A DNA stretch of 64,000 bases from JBBDMC01 sp963775235 (lineage in GTDB: Bacteria; Pseudomonadota; Alphaproteobacteria; Rhizobiales; Kaistiaceae). This document shows positions 54,324 to 62,807 of this stretch, in pieces (the first letter of the stretch is position 1; each line of letters opens with the position of its first letter). A model generated the notes under the pieces. It did not search any database, had not been told where the DNA came from, and saw nothing but the letters and a program-made list of their open reading frames with translations. The stretch is taken from the NCBI GenBank assembly GCA_963775235.1, contig CAVZHY010000001.1, positions 1 to 64,000 of the forward strand, written 5' to 3'. Position numbers and translations under genes: made by a program.

Positions 54324-55499
54324 CTAAGCCGCGAGGCCAAGTATCCGGTCGACAGCCTCGTCCACCGTGGCCATGTGCTTCATGCTCGCTGCGATCTGGC
54401 GGGCGCGCTCGCGGAACCGCGGCTCACGGAGCACCCGTTCGAGTGCGGCCCGGAGATTTTCGACGGTCAATTCGGGGACTGAAAGCCCGGCGCCCGCCTG
54501 CTCGATGCGCTCGGCGTTATCCGGCTGGTTGGCAAAGAAAGGAGCGACGATCATTGGCACCCCCGCCGCCAGACCGCCCAGCACCGTGCCCGTACCGCCA
54601 TGGCAAACCATGGCAACGGCGTGGGGCAAGACCTCGTCTTGCGGCACCCAGCTTTCCACAGTGACGTTGTCGGGGACTACACTGACGAGGCGCCTGGCAG
54701 CGTCCGATCCCGTCGTCACCAGGACGTGAACCGGAAGCCCCCGCACCGCCCTGACCGCCGTGCGAAAAATGTACTTGGCCGCGCGCAGACCCGCCACCAT
54801 GCTCCCGAATGTCATGTAGACCAGCGGTGCGCCGTCCGGCAGAGTCCATGGCGAACCCGCAGAAGACATCGATCGGTCTGGTTCGCTGGCGACGCGAATG
54901 AGCGGCAGTCCGCGGTCGGCCGCGTCGCCGTCGATGGCTTCGGGAAAGGCCGAGAACGCAGTTTCGGACCTCAGAACAGGCCCTATGTTGCAGGCGACGC
55001 CCGCGGTTTGGCAGAGGTGCTGAAGGGCCGGTATTGCCCATGGCAGCAAGAACGCCGACTCCCAATGGACGCTGTAGACGAGGACCTGCGCATGTGGAAC
55101 ATTCATCGACAGCGCCGCAATCAAGCCGGAGTATTCCAGCGATTCCCGCACCAGCACGTCGGGACGCCACGTGCGCAGGACCTCTTCCATGGCGGGAAGG
55201 GCAGTGCCGGCATATGCTCCGACGAATATCTCGGCGATGTTGAGGGCGCTGGCCTGGGTCGGCGACAGATGCTTGGCGCGCATCAGGATCGGCGCGATCT
55301 GCTCTCGGACCGGACCGTCCAAGGCGAAATGCCCGAACCCCTCTCTCTCGAGGCGGTCGCGCAGCTCAACAACAGAGGCAAAACGAACGTCATGACCGCG
55401 CGCCGACAACCGGCGTGCGTAGGGGAGCAGCGGCGTCAGGTGCCCCATGCCGCGTGTCGTTGTAAACAGAATGCGCAAGAAAGTGACGCGCCTTGTCAT
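54324..55499 (-). CDS. UGT/MGT-type glycosyltransferase (GT1-like)
   Basis: From the ATG at 55499 the protein is 391 residues. RILFTTTRGMGHLTPLLPYA is the N-terminal acceptor domain and MVCHGGTGTVLGGLAAGVPM with FFANQPDNAERI is the C-terminal nucleotide-sugar motif of UDP-glucuronosyl/glucosyl and macrolide transferases. Such enzymes glycosylate small lipophilic molecules, sterol-like compounds or lipids. It diverges from the beta-helix protein gene. Twenty-eight more codons are open upstream but lack the family pattern. Confidence 0.85.
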   Translation of the reverse strand: MTRRVTFLRILFTTTRGMGHLTPLLPYARRLSARGHDVRFASVVELRDRLEREGFGHFALDGPVREQIAPILMRAKHLSPTQASALNIAEIFVGAYAGTALPAMEEVLRTWRPDVLVRESLEYSGLIAALSMNVPHAQVLVYSVHWESAFLLPWAIPALQHLCQTAGVACNIGPVLRSETAFSAFPEAIDGDAADRGLPLIRVASEPDRSMSSAGSPWTLPDGAPLVYMTFGSMVAGLRAAKYIFRTAVRAVRGLPVHVLVTTGSDAARRLVSVVPDNVTVESWVPQDEVLPHAVAMVCHGGTGTVLGGLAAGVPMIVAPFFANQPDNAERIEQAGAGLSVPELTVENLRAALERVLREPRFRERARQIAASMKHMATVDEAVDRILGLAA

Positions 55500-55573
55500 G
55501 ATTTCAGCGGTCTTGCCGGACCAACATACGCCGCACCGCCGCCACGCCGACAACACTCTGAACGAGCTGAACC

Positions 55574-56938
55574 GTGCTTGCAATGATGCGGTTTTCCTCA
55601 GGTCGCGACCAGAGCCGGAGGTTCATGGTCGCCCTTTCGGCCTCGTCGCTCGCGCTGGCACTCGCGTCGGTCGTGGTGTCCACTCCTGGCCAGGCCGCGG
55701 ACTACTACGTTGACCCCGCTGCCAGCTCGCAGGTGAACGACGGCAGCCGATCAGCACCGTGGCAGTCGATCGTAGCGGCAGTGGACAATGGGCCGCTGGC
55801 GCCGGGCGACACGATCTGGCTGAGATCGGGCGACTATGGTGCACTCATCCTCGACCGCCGGCGGAATGCCGGTACGATTACCATCGCGGCGGCCCCCGGA
55901 CAGACGCCCCGGTTCAGCCGCGTGAAGGTCACCAACAGCAGTAACTGGAGCCTCAGAGGACTTCACGTCAGCCGCGCCGGCGATGAGAGCAACGACCACA
56001 GCGACCTGGTGGTCATCGGAGGAAGCGCGGAAGGCATAGTCATCACAGACAGTGCGATCAGTTCGAGTCCCGATACCTCAGGCTGGTCGGCAAGCGATTG
56101 GCGGGAACATGCGCTCAACGGGATCGTTGCGTCTGGCCACGCCATCACTCTGCGCAACAACACGATCGTGAATGTCAAACACGGCATCCAGATCAGCGCC
56201 GACGATTCGCTGGTCGAACACAATCTGATCGAGAATTTCTCGGGCGACGGGATGCGCGGGCTCGGGAACCGCACAGTCTATCAATTCAACACGATCAAGA
56301 ATTGCTATCACGTCGACAAGAACCATGATGATGGGTTTCAGTCATGGGCCCGCGGACCGTTGGGCATTCCCGGCACCGGAGAAGTCGCTGGCGGGGTCCT
56401 ACGCGGCAACATCATCATCAACTATACGGACCCCGATCAGCCGCTGCGCTGCGACCTGCAGGGTATCGGGATGTTCGACGGGATGTATGTCGACTGGGTG
56501 ATCGAGAACAACGTCGTGATCGTAAATCATTGGCACGGCATTACGGTCATGGGGGCCCGCAATGTTCGCGTCATCAACAACACCGTGGTCGATCCCGATG
56601 CCAACTCGCCCGGACCGCCCTGGATCAGCATCACCTATCACAAGGACGGCCGGCCGCCGGTCGACAGCCTCATCGCCAACAACCTTGCGATGCCTCACGC
56701 CAAGTCCAAGGAGAATCTCTTTGGCCTGCCAAAGCCCGGCGTCCAGACCGCGGGCAACGTAACGATCGACAACCCCGAGCGGTTCTTCGTCAACGCCGCC
56801 GGCTACGACCTGCACCTGCGTCCTGGCAGTCCCGCAATCGATGCCGGGATCGGGGACCTGGCGCCGCCGACCGACATCGAAGGCACGCCGCGGCCGCAAG
56901 GTGCAACGGTGGACGCCGGGGCCTACGAAGCGAGATGA
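55574..56938 (+). CDS. Secreted right-handed beta-helix repeat protein
   Basis: The 454-residue protein has a signal peptide (ALSASSLALALASVVVSTPG, cleaved near GQA) and then ADYYVDPAASSQVNDGSRSA, the usual opening of pectate-lyase-like surface proteins. Repeats such as ITLRNNTIVNVKHGIQISAD and VIENNVVIVNHWHGITVMGA build a parallel beta helix, and the end LRPGSPAIDAGIGD is typical of choice-of-anchor polysaccharide-associated proteins. It could bind or cleave acidic polysaccharide, which would fit ugd and the glycosyltransferases nearby. No catalytic residues could be assigned. Confidence 0.83.
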   Translation: MLAMMRFSSGRDQSRRFMVALSASSLALALASVVVSTPGQAADYYVDPAASSQVNDGSRSAPWQSIVAAVDNGPLAPGDTIWLRSGDYGALILDRRRNAGTITIAAAPGQTPRFSRVKVTNSSNWSLRGLHVSRAGDESNDHSDLVVIGGSAEGIVITDSAISSSPDTSGWSASDWREHALNGIVASGHAITLRNNTIVNVKHGIQISADDSLVEHNLIENFSGDGMRGLGNRTVYQFNTIKNCYHVDKNHDDGFQSWARGPLGIPGTGEVAGGVLRGNIIINYTDPDQPLRCDLQGIGMFDGMYVDWVIENNVVIVNHWHGITVMGARNVRVINNTVVDPDANSPGPPWISITYHKDGRPPVDSLIANNLAMPHAKSKENLFGLPKPGVQTAGNVTIDNPERFFVNAAGYDLHLRPGSPAIDAGIGDLAPPTDIEGTPRPQGATVDAGAYEAR

Positions 56939-56962
56939 CGCCGGTTTGCCGTGGTCCAGAGC

Positions 56963-58952
56963 CTACCAGGACAGCACGCCTCCGGCGCGACCACCCACCA
57001 GGCCGCTCTCGCTGACGGACAGGCCCCCGGTGACGTGCAGATGGTCGGACACCTTGCCGCCAATGTTGCCGGCCACGGCCCACGTGCCGTCCCAGGTGCC
57101 GACGTTCAGCCCGATGGCAATGTGCTTGTCCTCCGGCACCCAGAAGCCCGAGAGCGCCATGGCCATCGCCACACCCTCCCGATTCTGGCCGATCTGATTG
57201 TATAGGTCGGGATCGGAGGCGAGATTGCCGCCGGCGTCGGTTGTGACCAAGCCGAGCTGGCCCGACTGGGCAGCGGTGCTGGCAGCGGACGAGATGCCGG
57301 GCATGGTGTACGTATTACTTGCGGTGCCGAACACCTGCTGGTTGTCTCGGGTCGCCGTGGCGCCGACACCGAACGCCGCCGAGTTGTAGTAGCCGGCCGA
57401 CGCCTCCGAACCGACGGCGGTGCTCTTATAGCCCGTGGCTTGAGAGTCCTGACCGACTGCCGTGGCATTGCCATTGCTGGCGAGCGCGCTCTGGCCGACG
57501 GCGGTTGCCTTGTCGTCGGTCGCCCGCGCGCTCTGACCAACCGCGGTGGTGAAATCATCGCTGGCGAGTGCGATCTGGCCGATGGCGGTGGCCTTGTAAT
57601 CGGTTGCCCTGGCATCCTCACCGACGGCGGTCGTGTATGGGTCGATCGCGCGGGTGCCCTCGCCGAGCGCAGTCGAGTGCGCGCCGGAAGCGATCGCATC
57701 GAGGCCCAGCGCGTTGGAGGAGACGCCGGTCGCCGTCGCCCCGTCGCCGATGGCGACGTTGCCAAACTGGCTGGCATAGGACGCCTGGCCGATGGCGATG
57801 GTGTTATTGGCGACGGCACTAGCGCCGTCGCTGCCACCACCGCCGATGGCGATCGCGAACTCGCCGCTGGCATTTGCCGCGGCTGCGCTGCCGCCACCGC
57901 CGCCGATGGCGGTAGCGCCCTGGGCGGTCGCGCCGGCGTAGAAGCCGACGGCGGTTGAAATCGAGGCTATTGGCGGTGGTCTCGGCGCCGATTGCCGAAG
58001 CGTGGGGGCCTGTTGCCTGGCTGTTCTCGCCAAACGCCGCAGCGAGATTCTGGCTGGCATTGGCGTACGCGCCAACCGCGGCCGCCTCGTAGCCCGACGC
58101 GCTCGAATGGTTCCCAATCGAGACCGCACCGTCGGCCGATACGGTTGCCTGCGTCCCGAGCGCGATCGCGTCGTCGGTGCCCGCCGTGACCGTCCCGTTC
58201 TCGCCGATGACTACGTTGCGGTACGAGCCCGCGCCGCTGCTGCCGACGGTTGCCCCGTTGCCGCCGACGAAATTGCGGTCGCCGTAAACGGTGCTGAAGT
58301 TGCCGGTGACCTGATTGTAGCTGCCGGTGACGGTATTGCCATCGCCGGTGACCTGGTCGTACGAACCGACGACGACGTTCGGATCGCCGGCGACGAAATT
58401 GTTCGAGCCGGTCACCTGATGGCCGACGCCCAGGACGGTATTGTTCTCGCCACTGGTGATGGTGATTCCGTTGCCAAGGACGCTGTTATTGCCATCTGTG
58501 CCGGTGTTGTTGGTCGTGCCAACGGCGACATCGTTGCTGCCTCCGGCTGTCGTGTTGGAGCCGATCGCGGTCGAAGCGGGGCCCGTCGCCATGGCGTTGT
58601 TGCCGCAGGCGGTGCTGTTCGGATCGCCACCATCACTGGCGCCGGAGTCGTCGCTGGTGACGTTTGTGACCACGCCGCCGACCGTATGCGAATGGTCGCC
58701 GTCGGTGGACGTCAGCAAACTGCCGAGGTCGATGGGGATGTCGATGTTGACGATTGGGATGTGGATGTTGAACGAAAGCGGCACGTCATGATCGTGCGCA
58801 CCGTCAACCGAGGTCTGCACATCGCCGATTGTCGGATTGACGCTCGTTACACAGGTGACGGCCCACGCCGGCGTCGTCAGAACTGACCCTGATACAACCA
58901 AAAGAGCCAAGCTGCCCGGCGTGCCGAGCACGCCAGCAAAACTCCTACGCAT
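56963..58952 (-). CDS. YadA-like trimeric autotransporter adhesin, frameshifted
   Basis: From ATG 58952 a signal peptide ending TTPAWA leads into a passenger with 14-residue head repeats such as TAVGQSARATDDKA and TAVGQSALASNGNA. The C-terminal 75 residues (MALSGFWVPEDKHIAIGLNV, GGLSVSESGLVGGRAGGVLS) match the membrane-anchor barrel of YadA-type proteins. One extra base near 57960 breaks the frame after GAETTANS; the other frame goes on ASISTAVGFYAGATAQG. Corrected, the protein has about 660 residues. It should be exported as a trimer and stand on the outer membrane, acting in attachment. It converges on the beta-helix gene with a 24-base gap. Confidence 0.83.
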
Positions 58953-59215
58953 ACGCCACCCGCGTCCGCAGACGCCGCACCCACGGAAAACATCCTCAAA
59001 AATGCCGCCGTCTTCAACGGCCGTTAAACCTTTATTCAATCATTCTTCGTTCGGTGTTGCGCTTCGGGCACACTCCAACGGCGTCGAAGCTCGGGCTGCG
59101 AGCCGCGCGAAGGGCGGAAATACCATCTTGCTGCCGTAGTTTGGTACACGCTGCATGAATCAAGTGCGCGACTGATTCGGCGGGCGGCCACCAGGCAAAG
59201 CAGGAGGGGCTCTAC

Positions 59216-59560
59216 ATGGGCAGGCTCGCCAAGGAAGAGCGACGTTCAACCGGACATGTCGCTACGTCTCTTGAAGACGCTGTCAATGAGATGGCAGCGG
59301 ATCAGGCAGTGTTGCGCGTAACGCTGCAAAGCTTCTTACTTCGATTGTTCGCGAGCCGCCCGGACGCGGGGGCTTTGGGCTTGGCTCATCTCAAAGATCA
59401 GGTTTTGCGTTCGGTCACGCGGGTGCCACTCAACACGGCACTTGGGACGAACGATGAGCATTGGAAGCGCCAGATGACCGCCCGCGTGGAGCAGCTTTTC
59501 GACGAAATCGAAGTTGCTTTCGGCCCTGACGCTTCCGCTCCGCCGGACTCGCCGCATTAA
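59216..59560 (+). CDS. Hypothetical protein, 114 residues
   Basis: A small, mostly helical, charged protein starting MGRLAKEERRSTGHVATSLE and ending GPDASAPPDSPH. Upstream GGAGGGGCTC serves as ribosome site. No signal, membrane segment or known motif is visible. It is probably cytoplasmic. It stands alone, with gaps of 170-200 bases on both sides. Confidence 0.6.
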   Translation: MGRLAKEERRSTGHVATSLEDAVNEMAADQAVLRVTLQSFLLRLFASRPDAGALGLAHLKDQVLRSVTRVPLNTALGTNDEHWKRQMTARVEQLFDEIEVAFGPDASAPPDSPH

Positions 59561-59761
59561 GGCGGAGTCCGGCTATCGTTCGTCCGGAGAGAGGTCGTCA
59601 TGCGAGGGGCTCGAGGGAGCTGCACCAACTCATCCCTCCGGCGCGGTGAATTAGGGCTGCGTTAAGCATCCTCACGGAATATCGGCGAGGTCACCGCTCG
59701 CGCCCCGGCACGTCGCGACCGGCGACGGGCCGGGGGTGCGCAACGTGTGTGGTCAGGAGCG

Positions 59762-60058
59762 ATGACCGACTTGTCCCGATCCTTTTCTATGGAAGTTGTG
59801 CGTCGCAGTGACGATTTGCGGCGCTGCGCCGTCACGCCTCAACAATGGGCGGAAGTCCGGCGACTCGAAGATATCGCCATCAGGGCCTACGAGTTGGAGG
59901 CACTCGGCGCGCGCATATTGTCGACGATCATGCCCGGGGATTCGTCTCAATCGGCCTACTCGAAGCCGGCTCCTTGGCAAGGCCTGTCGATGCGGTTGTC
60001 AGTCATTCACCGAGCCTCACAACGCCGTGAGACGCAATCCGGGCAAGAGACGCGATAG
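59762..60058 (+). CDS. Hypothetical protein, 98 residues
   Basis: The ATG at 59762 follows CAGGAGCG and opens MTDLSRSFSMEVVRRSDDLR. The middle is an amphipathic helix (QQWAEVRRLEDIAIRAYELE). I recognise no family. It lies ahead of the convergent cyclic-nucleotide-binding gene with a 26-base gap. A frame five codons longer exists but has a weaker start. Confidence 0.5.
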   Translation: MTDLSRSFSMEVVRRSDDLRRCAVTPQQWAEVRRLEDIAIRAYELEALGARILSTIMPGDSSQSAYSKPAPWQGLSMRLSVIHRASQRRETQSGQETR

Positions 60059-60084
60059 TTGGCGTCGCGACGGGCGGGTGCCGG

Positions 60085-60519
60085 TCAGGCGGCGGTTTCC
60101 GCCGCGGGCCGGGGCGTCACCGCTGATGAGCGTTCGCTGGAACTCTCAGCGTACAATTCAATTGTCGCACGGCGCCGACGTGCCATGAGACGCAGGACCG
60201 CGAAAGCGAATTCCTCGTCATCGCGGAGTAGCGACGCAAACAACGAACGGTGGATCGGCACTAACTCAAGGTCGCCATCGGCAAGAGCGGTCGCTGCCCG
60301 CGGGCCGCCATCTATGAGGCTCACTTCGCCGAAAATCTCCCCCACGCACAGTGTTTCCACGGAGTGGCTGGCAAGCCGAATTTCGACACAACCGCTTTTG
60401 ACGATGTAAGCGCAGTCGCCCGCGTCGCCGTGATTGTAAACGGTCGCCCCATCACCGAATGACAGCACGTCGCTCCCTGCGGCAATGATGGCGTCGACGT
60501 CGAACTTTGTCCCGGTCAC
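60085..60519 (-). CDS. Cyclic-nucleotide-binding-domain protein
   Basis: From GTG 60519, with GGAG nine bases upstream, the protein has 144 residues, nearly all one cNMP-binding barrel: VYNHGDAGDCAYIVKSGCVE and GEIFGEVSLIDGGPRAATAL, the second being the phosphate-binding cassette. No helix-turn-helix follows, so it is not a Crp-type regulator. It may be a stand-alone sensor that acts through a partner. It diverges from the PilZ gene, another second-messenger receiver. Confidence 0.78.
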   Translation of the reverse strand: MTGTKFDVDAIIAAGSDVLSFGDGATVYNHGDAGDCAYIVKSGCVEIRLASHSVETLCVGEIFGEVSLIDGGPRAATALADGDLELVPIHRSLFASLLRDDEEFAFAVLRLMARRRRATIELYAESSSERSSAVTPRPAAETAA

Positions 60520-60707
60520 CGCACGTCTCCATCGCTTGGGGCCCCCGCGCCGGCCGCACACTCGCCCGTGGCGCGTTACCACCAAACTACCCCCGATCGT
60601 CGAAACTGCCTCAAATGCGCCGCACGCGCCGCAACGCCTGTTTGGCGGGTCGATTCGTTCCATTTTTACGAAAAATTGCCGAGGCGCATTCACGGGGAAT
60701 CAACGAG

Positions 60708-61136
60708 ATGAGCGCATGCTGTCCGGATCAATCCAGGCACCATGAACTTGCGGCCATGGATACCGAAGACACTCACGGCGGGGGGCCAGGCAAGCGGCGC
60801 GAACGGCGAACTCGCGTCCTCAAATCCGCCCGCATTGTCTTCAACGGCGGTTATTCGGCGTACGATTGCCGGGTGAAGAACCTGTCGTCCGGCGGCGCGT
60901 TGTTGCAGATGCCGAGCCTCCTTGGTATCCCAACGCACTTCGAAATTGACATCGACAGGTCGAACAAACTGCGCCCGTGCACAGTGATGTGGCGGAGCGA
61001 TACGATGATGGGCGTCTCTTTCGACGATACCCCGGCTGGCCAATCATCCGGCGGTAGCAGTCCTCCCCAGTTGCGTCTTGTGGAAACGACGGCACCAGCG
61101 ACGGACGCGATGAGGCCCGCGCTGAGATCGGCCTAG
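60708..61136 (+). CDS. PilZ-domain protein, predicted c-di-GMP receptor
   Basis: The PilZ signature is present as RRERRTRVLKSARI (RxxxR) and DCRVKNLSSGGALL (the (D/N)xSxxG motif). The start may be ATG 60708 or 60756, giving 142 or 126 residues. PilZ proteins bind cyclic di-GMP and commonly control motility, exopolysaccharide synthesis or adhesion. With the YadA-type adhesin and glycosyltransferases nearby a role in surface attachment is plausible but not shown. Confidence 0.82.
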   Translation: MSACCPDQSRHHELAAMDTEDTHGGGPGKRRERRTRVLKSARIVFNGGYSAYDCRVKNLSSGGALLQMPSLLGIPTHFEIDIDRSNKLRPCTVMWRSDTMMGVSFDDTPAGQSSGGSSPPQLRLVETTAPATDAMRPALRSA

Positions 61137-61147
61137 CCCCCGGCGCT

Positions 61148-62593
61148 TCACTCCTCGCCGCGCACGCGCATGACCGTGCCGGTGGTGCTATAGCCTTCCA
61201 GCAGTGGCAGGAAGGCCACCGTTCCGCCGCTGGCGGTGACGAACGCTGCTCCCGGAACATCCTGTCCGACGTAGTCGGCGCCCTTGAACAAAAGGTCCGG
61301 CTTCACAGCCCGGATCAGCGCCTCCGGCGTGTCTTCGGTAAAGATGATAACGAGGTCAACGAAGCGGAGAGCCGCCAGCACGGCCGCGCGCGTCGCCTCG
61401 TCCTGAACCGGCCGGCCGGCTCCTTTGAGCATGCGCGCCGACGCATCACCATTGAGACCGACCACCAACCGGTCGCACCGGCGTGCCGCCTGCTCCAGCG
61501 AATGAAGGTGGCCGCGATGGAGGAGGTCGAAGACGCCGTTGGTGAAGCCGACCTTGAGGCCGAGGCGTTTCCACTCGGCGACCTGCGCGGCCGCGGCGGC
61601 CGTATCGACGACGCCGTCGCCCATGGCTGCGCCAAGGCCGTGACGCAGCTCCTGCGGCGTCACCGTGGCCGTCCCCGGCTTGGCTACCACGATGCCGGCG
61701 GCGACGTTGGCCAGGCGCACCGCGTCGGGCAGGGAAATGCCGACGGCCAGCGCCGCGGCAAGCGTCGCCACTACCGTGTCGCCGGCACCGGTTACGTCGA
61801 ACACGCGGTGGGTTTCGGCATGAACATGGAGCGGTGCGTTGCCACCACGGGTCAGCAGGGTCATTCCGTCGGCGCCGCGAGTAAGAAGCACCGCATCGAC
61901 GGCGACGTGGGCGAGCATCCGTTCGCACGCCGCCACCGCGGCGGCGTCGCTGTCCACGGAGATGCCGGAAAACAGCTGCATCTCCTCGCGGTTTGGGGTG
62001 ATTACCGTTGCGCCGGCATACACTTCAGCGTCGGTGCGCCGCGGGTCAACGACAACGGGTATTTCCGCCGCGTGCGCCTTCTCGATCATGGCCGCGATGG
62101 CCACGGCATCAAGGGCACCACGCCCGTAGTCGGACAGAACCAACGCGTTTGCCGCCGGAATTGCCGCCTTTGCCGCCGCAATCAGCGCTTCACGGATCTC
62201 GGCTGCGGCCGGCGTGGTGACTTCCGCATCCACACAGAGAAGCTGCTGCCACCCGGCCAGATAGCGTGTCTTGACCGTTGTCGGGCGGCTGCTGTCGGTA
62301 ATGAGGTGCGCAGCGAGACGAGGAAAGGCGGCGCACAACGCGGCCAGCTCACGCCCCGGTTCGTCTTCGCCGGTCAGCCCCACCAGCGTGACCGTGCCGC
62401 CGTAGGCCAGCAAATTGGCTGCGACGTTGGCGGCGCCGCCCGGGTGTGCCCTCGTGGCGCCATACTTGAGCACCGGCACGGGCGCCTCGCGCGACACGCG
62501 GGTGACCAGCCCTTCGACGAAACGGTCAAGCAGCACGTCCCCCGCGACCAGCACCGCCGCCTCGCCCAGCGCGTCGATGACATTGGCGTCCAT
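61148..62593 (-). CDS. hldE: Bifunctional heptose kinase/adenylyltransferase HldE
   Basis: The 481-residue protein from ATG 62593 has a ribokinase-like N-terminal domain (VLVAGDVLLDRFVEGLVTRV, HPGGAANVAANLLAYGG, DVTGAGDTVVATLAAAL) and a C-terminal nucleotidyltransferase with the HxGH motif in GVFDLLHRGHLHSLEQAARR. It phosphorylates D-glycero-beta-D-manno-heptose 7-phosphate and then activates heptose 1-phosphate with ATP for lipopolysaccharide core synthesis. The start lies well inside a larger frame; upstream residues do not fit the family. Confidence 0.95.
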   Translation of the reverse strand: MDANVIDALGEAAVLVAGDVLLDRFVEGLVTRVSREAPVPVLKYGATRAHPGGAANVAANLLAYGGTVTLVGLTGEDEPGRELAALCAAFPRLAAHLITDSSRPTTVKTRYLAGWQQLLCVDAEVTTPAAAEIREALIAAAKAAIPAANALVLSDYGRGALDAVAIAAMIEKAHAAEIPVVVDPRRTDAEVYAGATVITPNREEMQLFSGISVDSDAAAVAACERMLAHVAVDAVLLTRGADGMTLLTRGGNAPLHVHAETHRVFDVTGAGDTVVATLAAALAVGISLPDAVRLANVAAGIVVAKPGTATVTPQELRHGLGAAMGDGVVDTAAAAAQVAEWKRLGLKVGFTNGVFDLLHRGHLHSLEQAARRCDRLVVGLNGDASARMLKGAGRPVQDEATRAAVLAALRFVDLVIIFTEDTPEALIRAVKPDLLFKGADYVGQDVPGAAFVTASGGTVAFLPLLEGYSTTGTVMRVRGEE

Positions 62594-62807
62594 GGATTTC
62601 GTGGTGTCCGTAGCGGGTCTTAAGGCCGCCGCTATATCGGCGGGCGGGGCACGGGGCAAGGCTGAGCGCGAAAGGTTCCCGTATTGCAACGATTTAACCC
62701 CCGGCCGTTGCGGAATATTGTAATGTCCGGCCGGCGCACGCGACGGAAAGGCGATCGCGCCCCGTTTATCATGTTGCGCCGTATTCGCGCCCCCACACGG
62801 ATCCTGA

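Noticed and set aside
57100..58900. Regular DNA periodicity that might suggest a repeat array or CRISPR
   Set aside because: The period is 42 bases in coding frame and follows the 14-residue adhesin repeat; there are no identical repeats with unique spacers.
61502..62623. Plus-strand frame of 373 codons opposite hldE
   Set aside because: It is an antisense shadow; hldE has both catalytic motifs and normal length.
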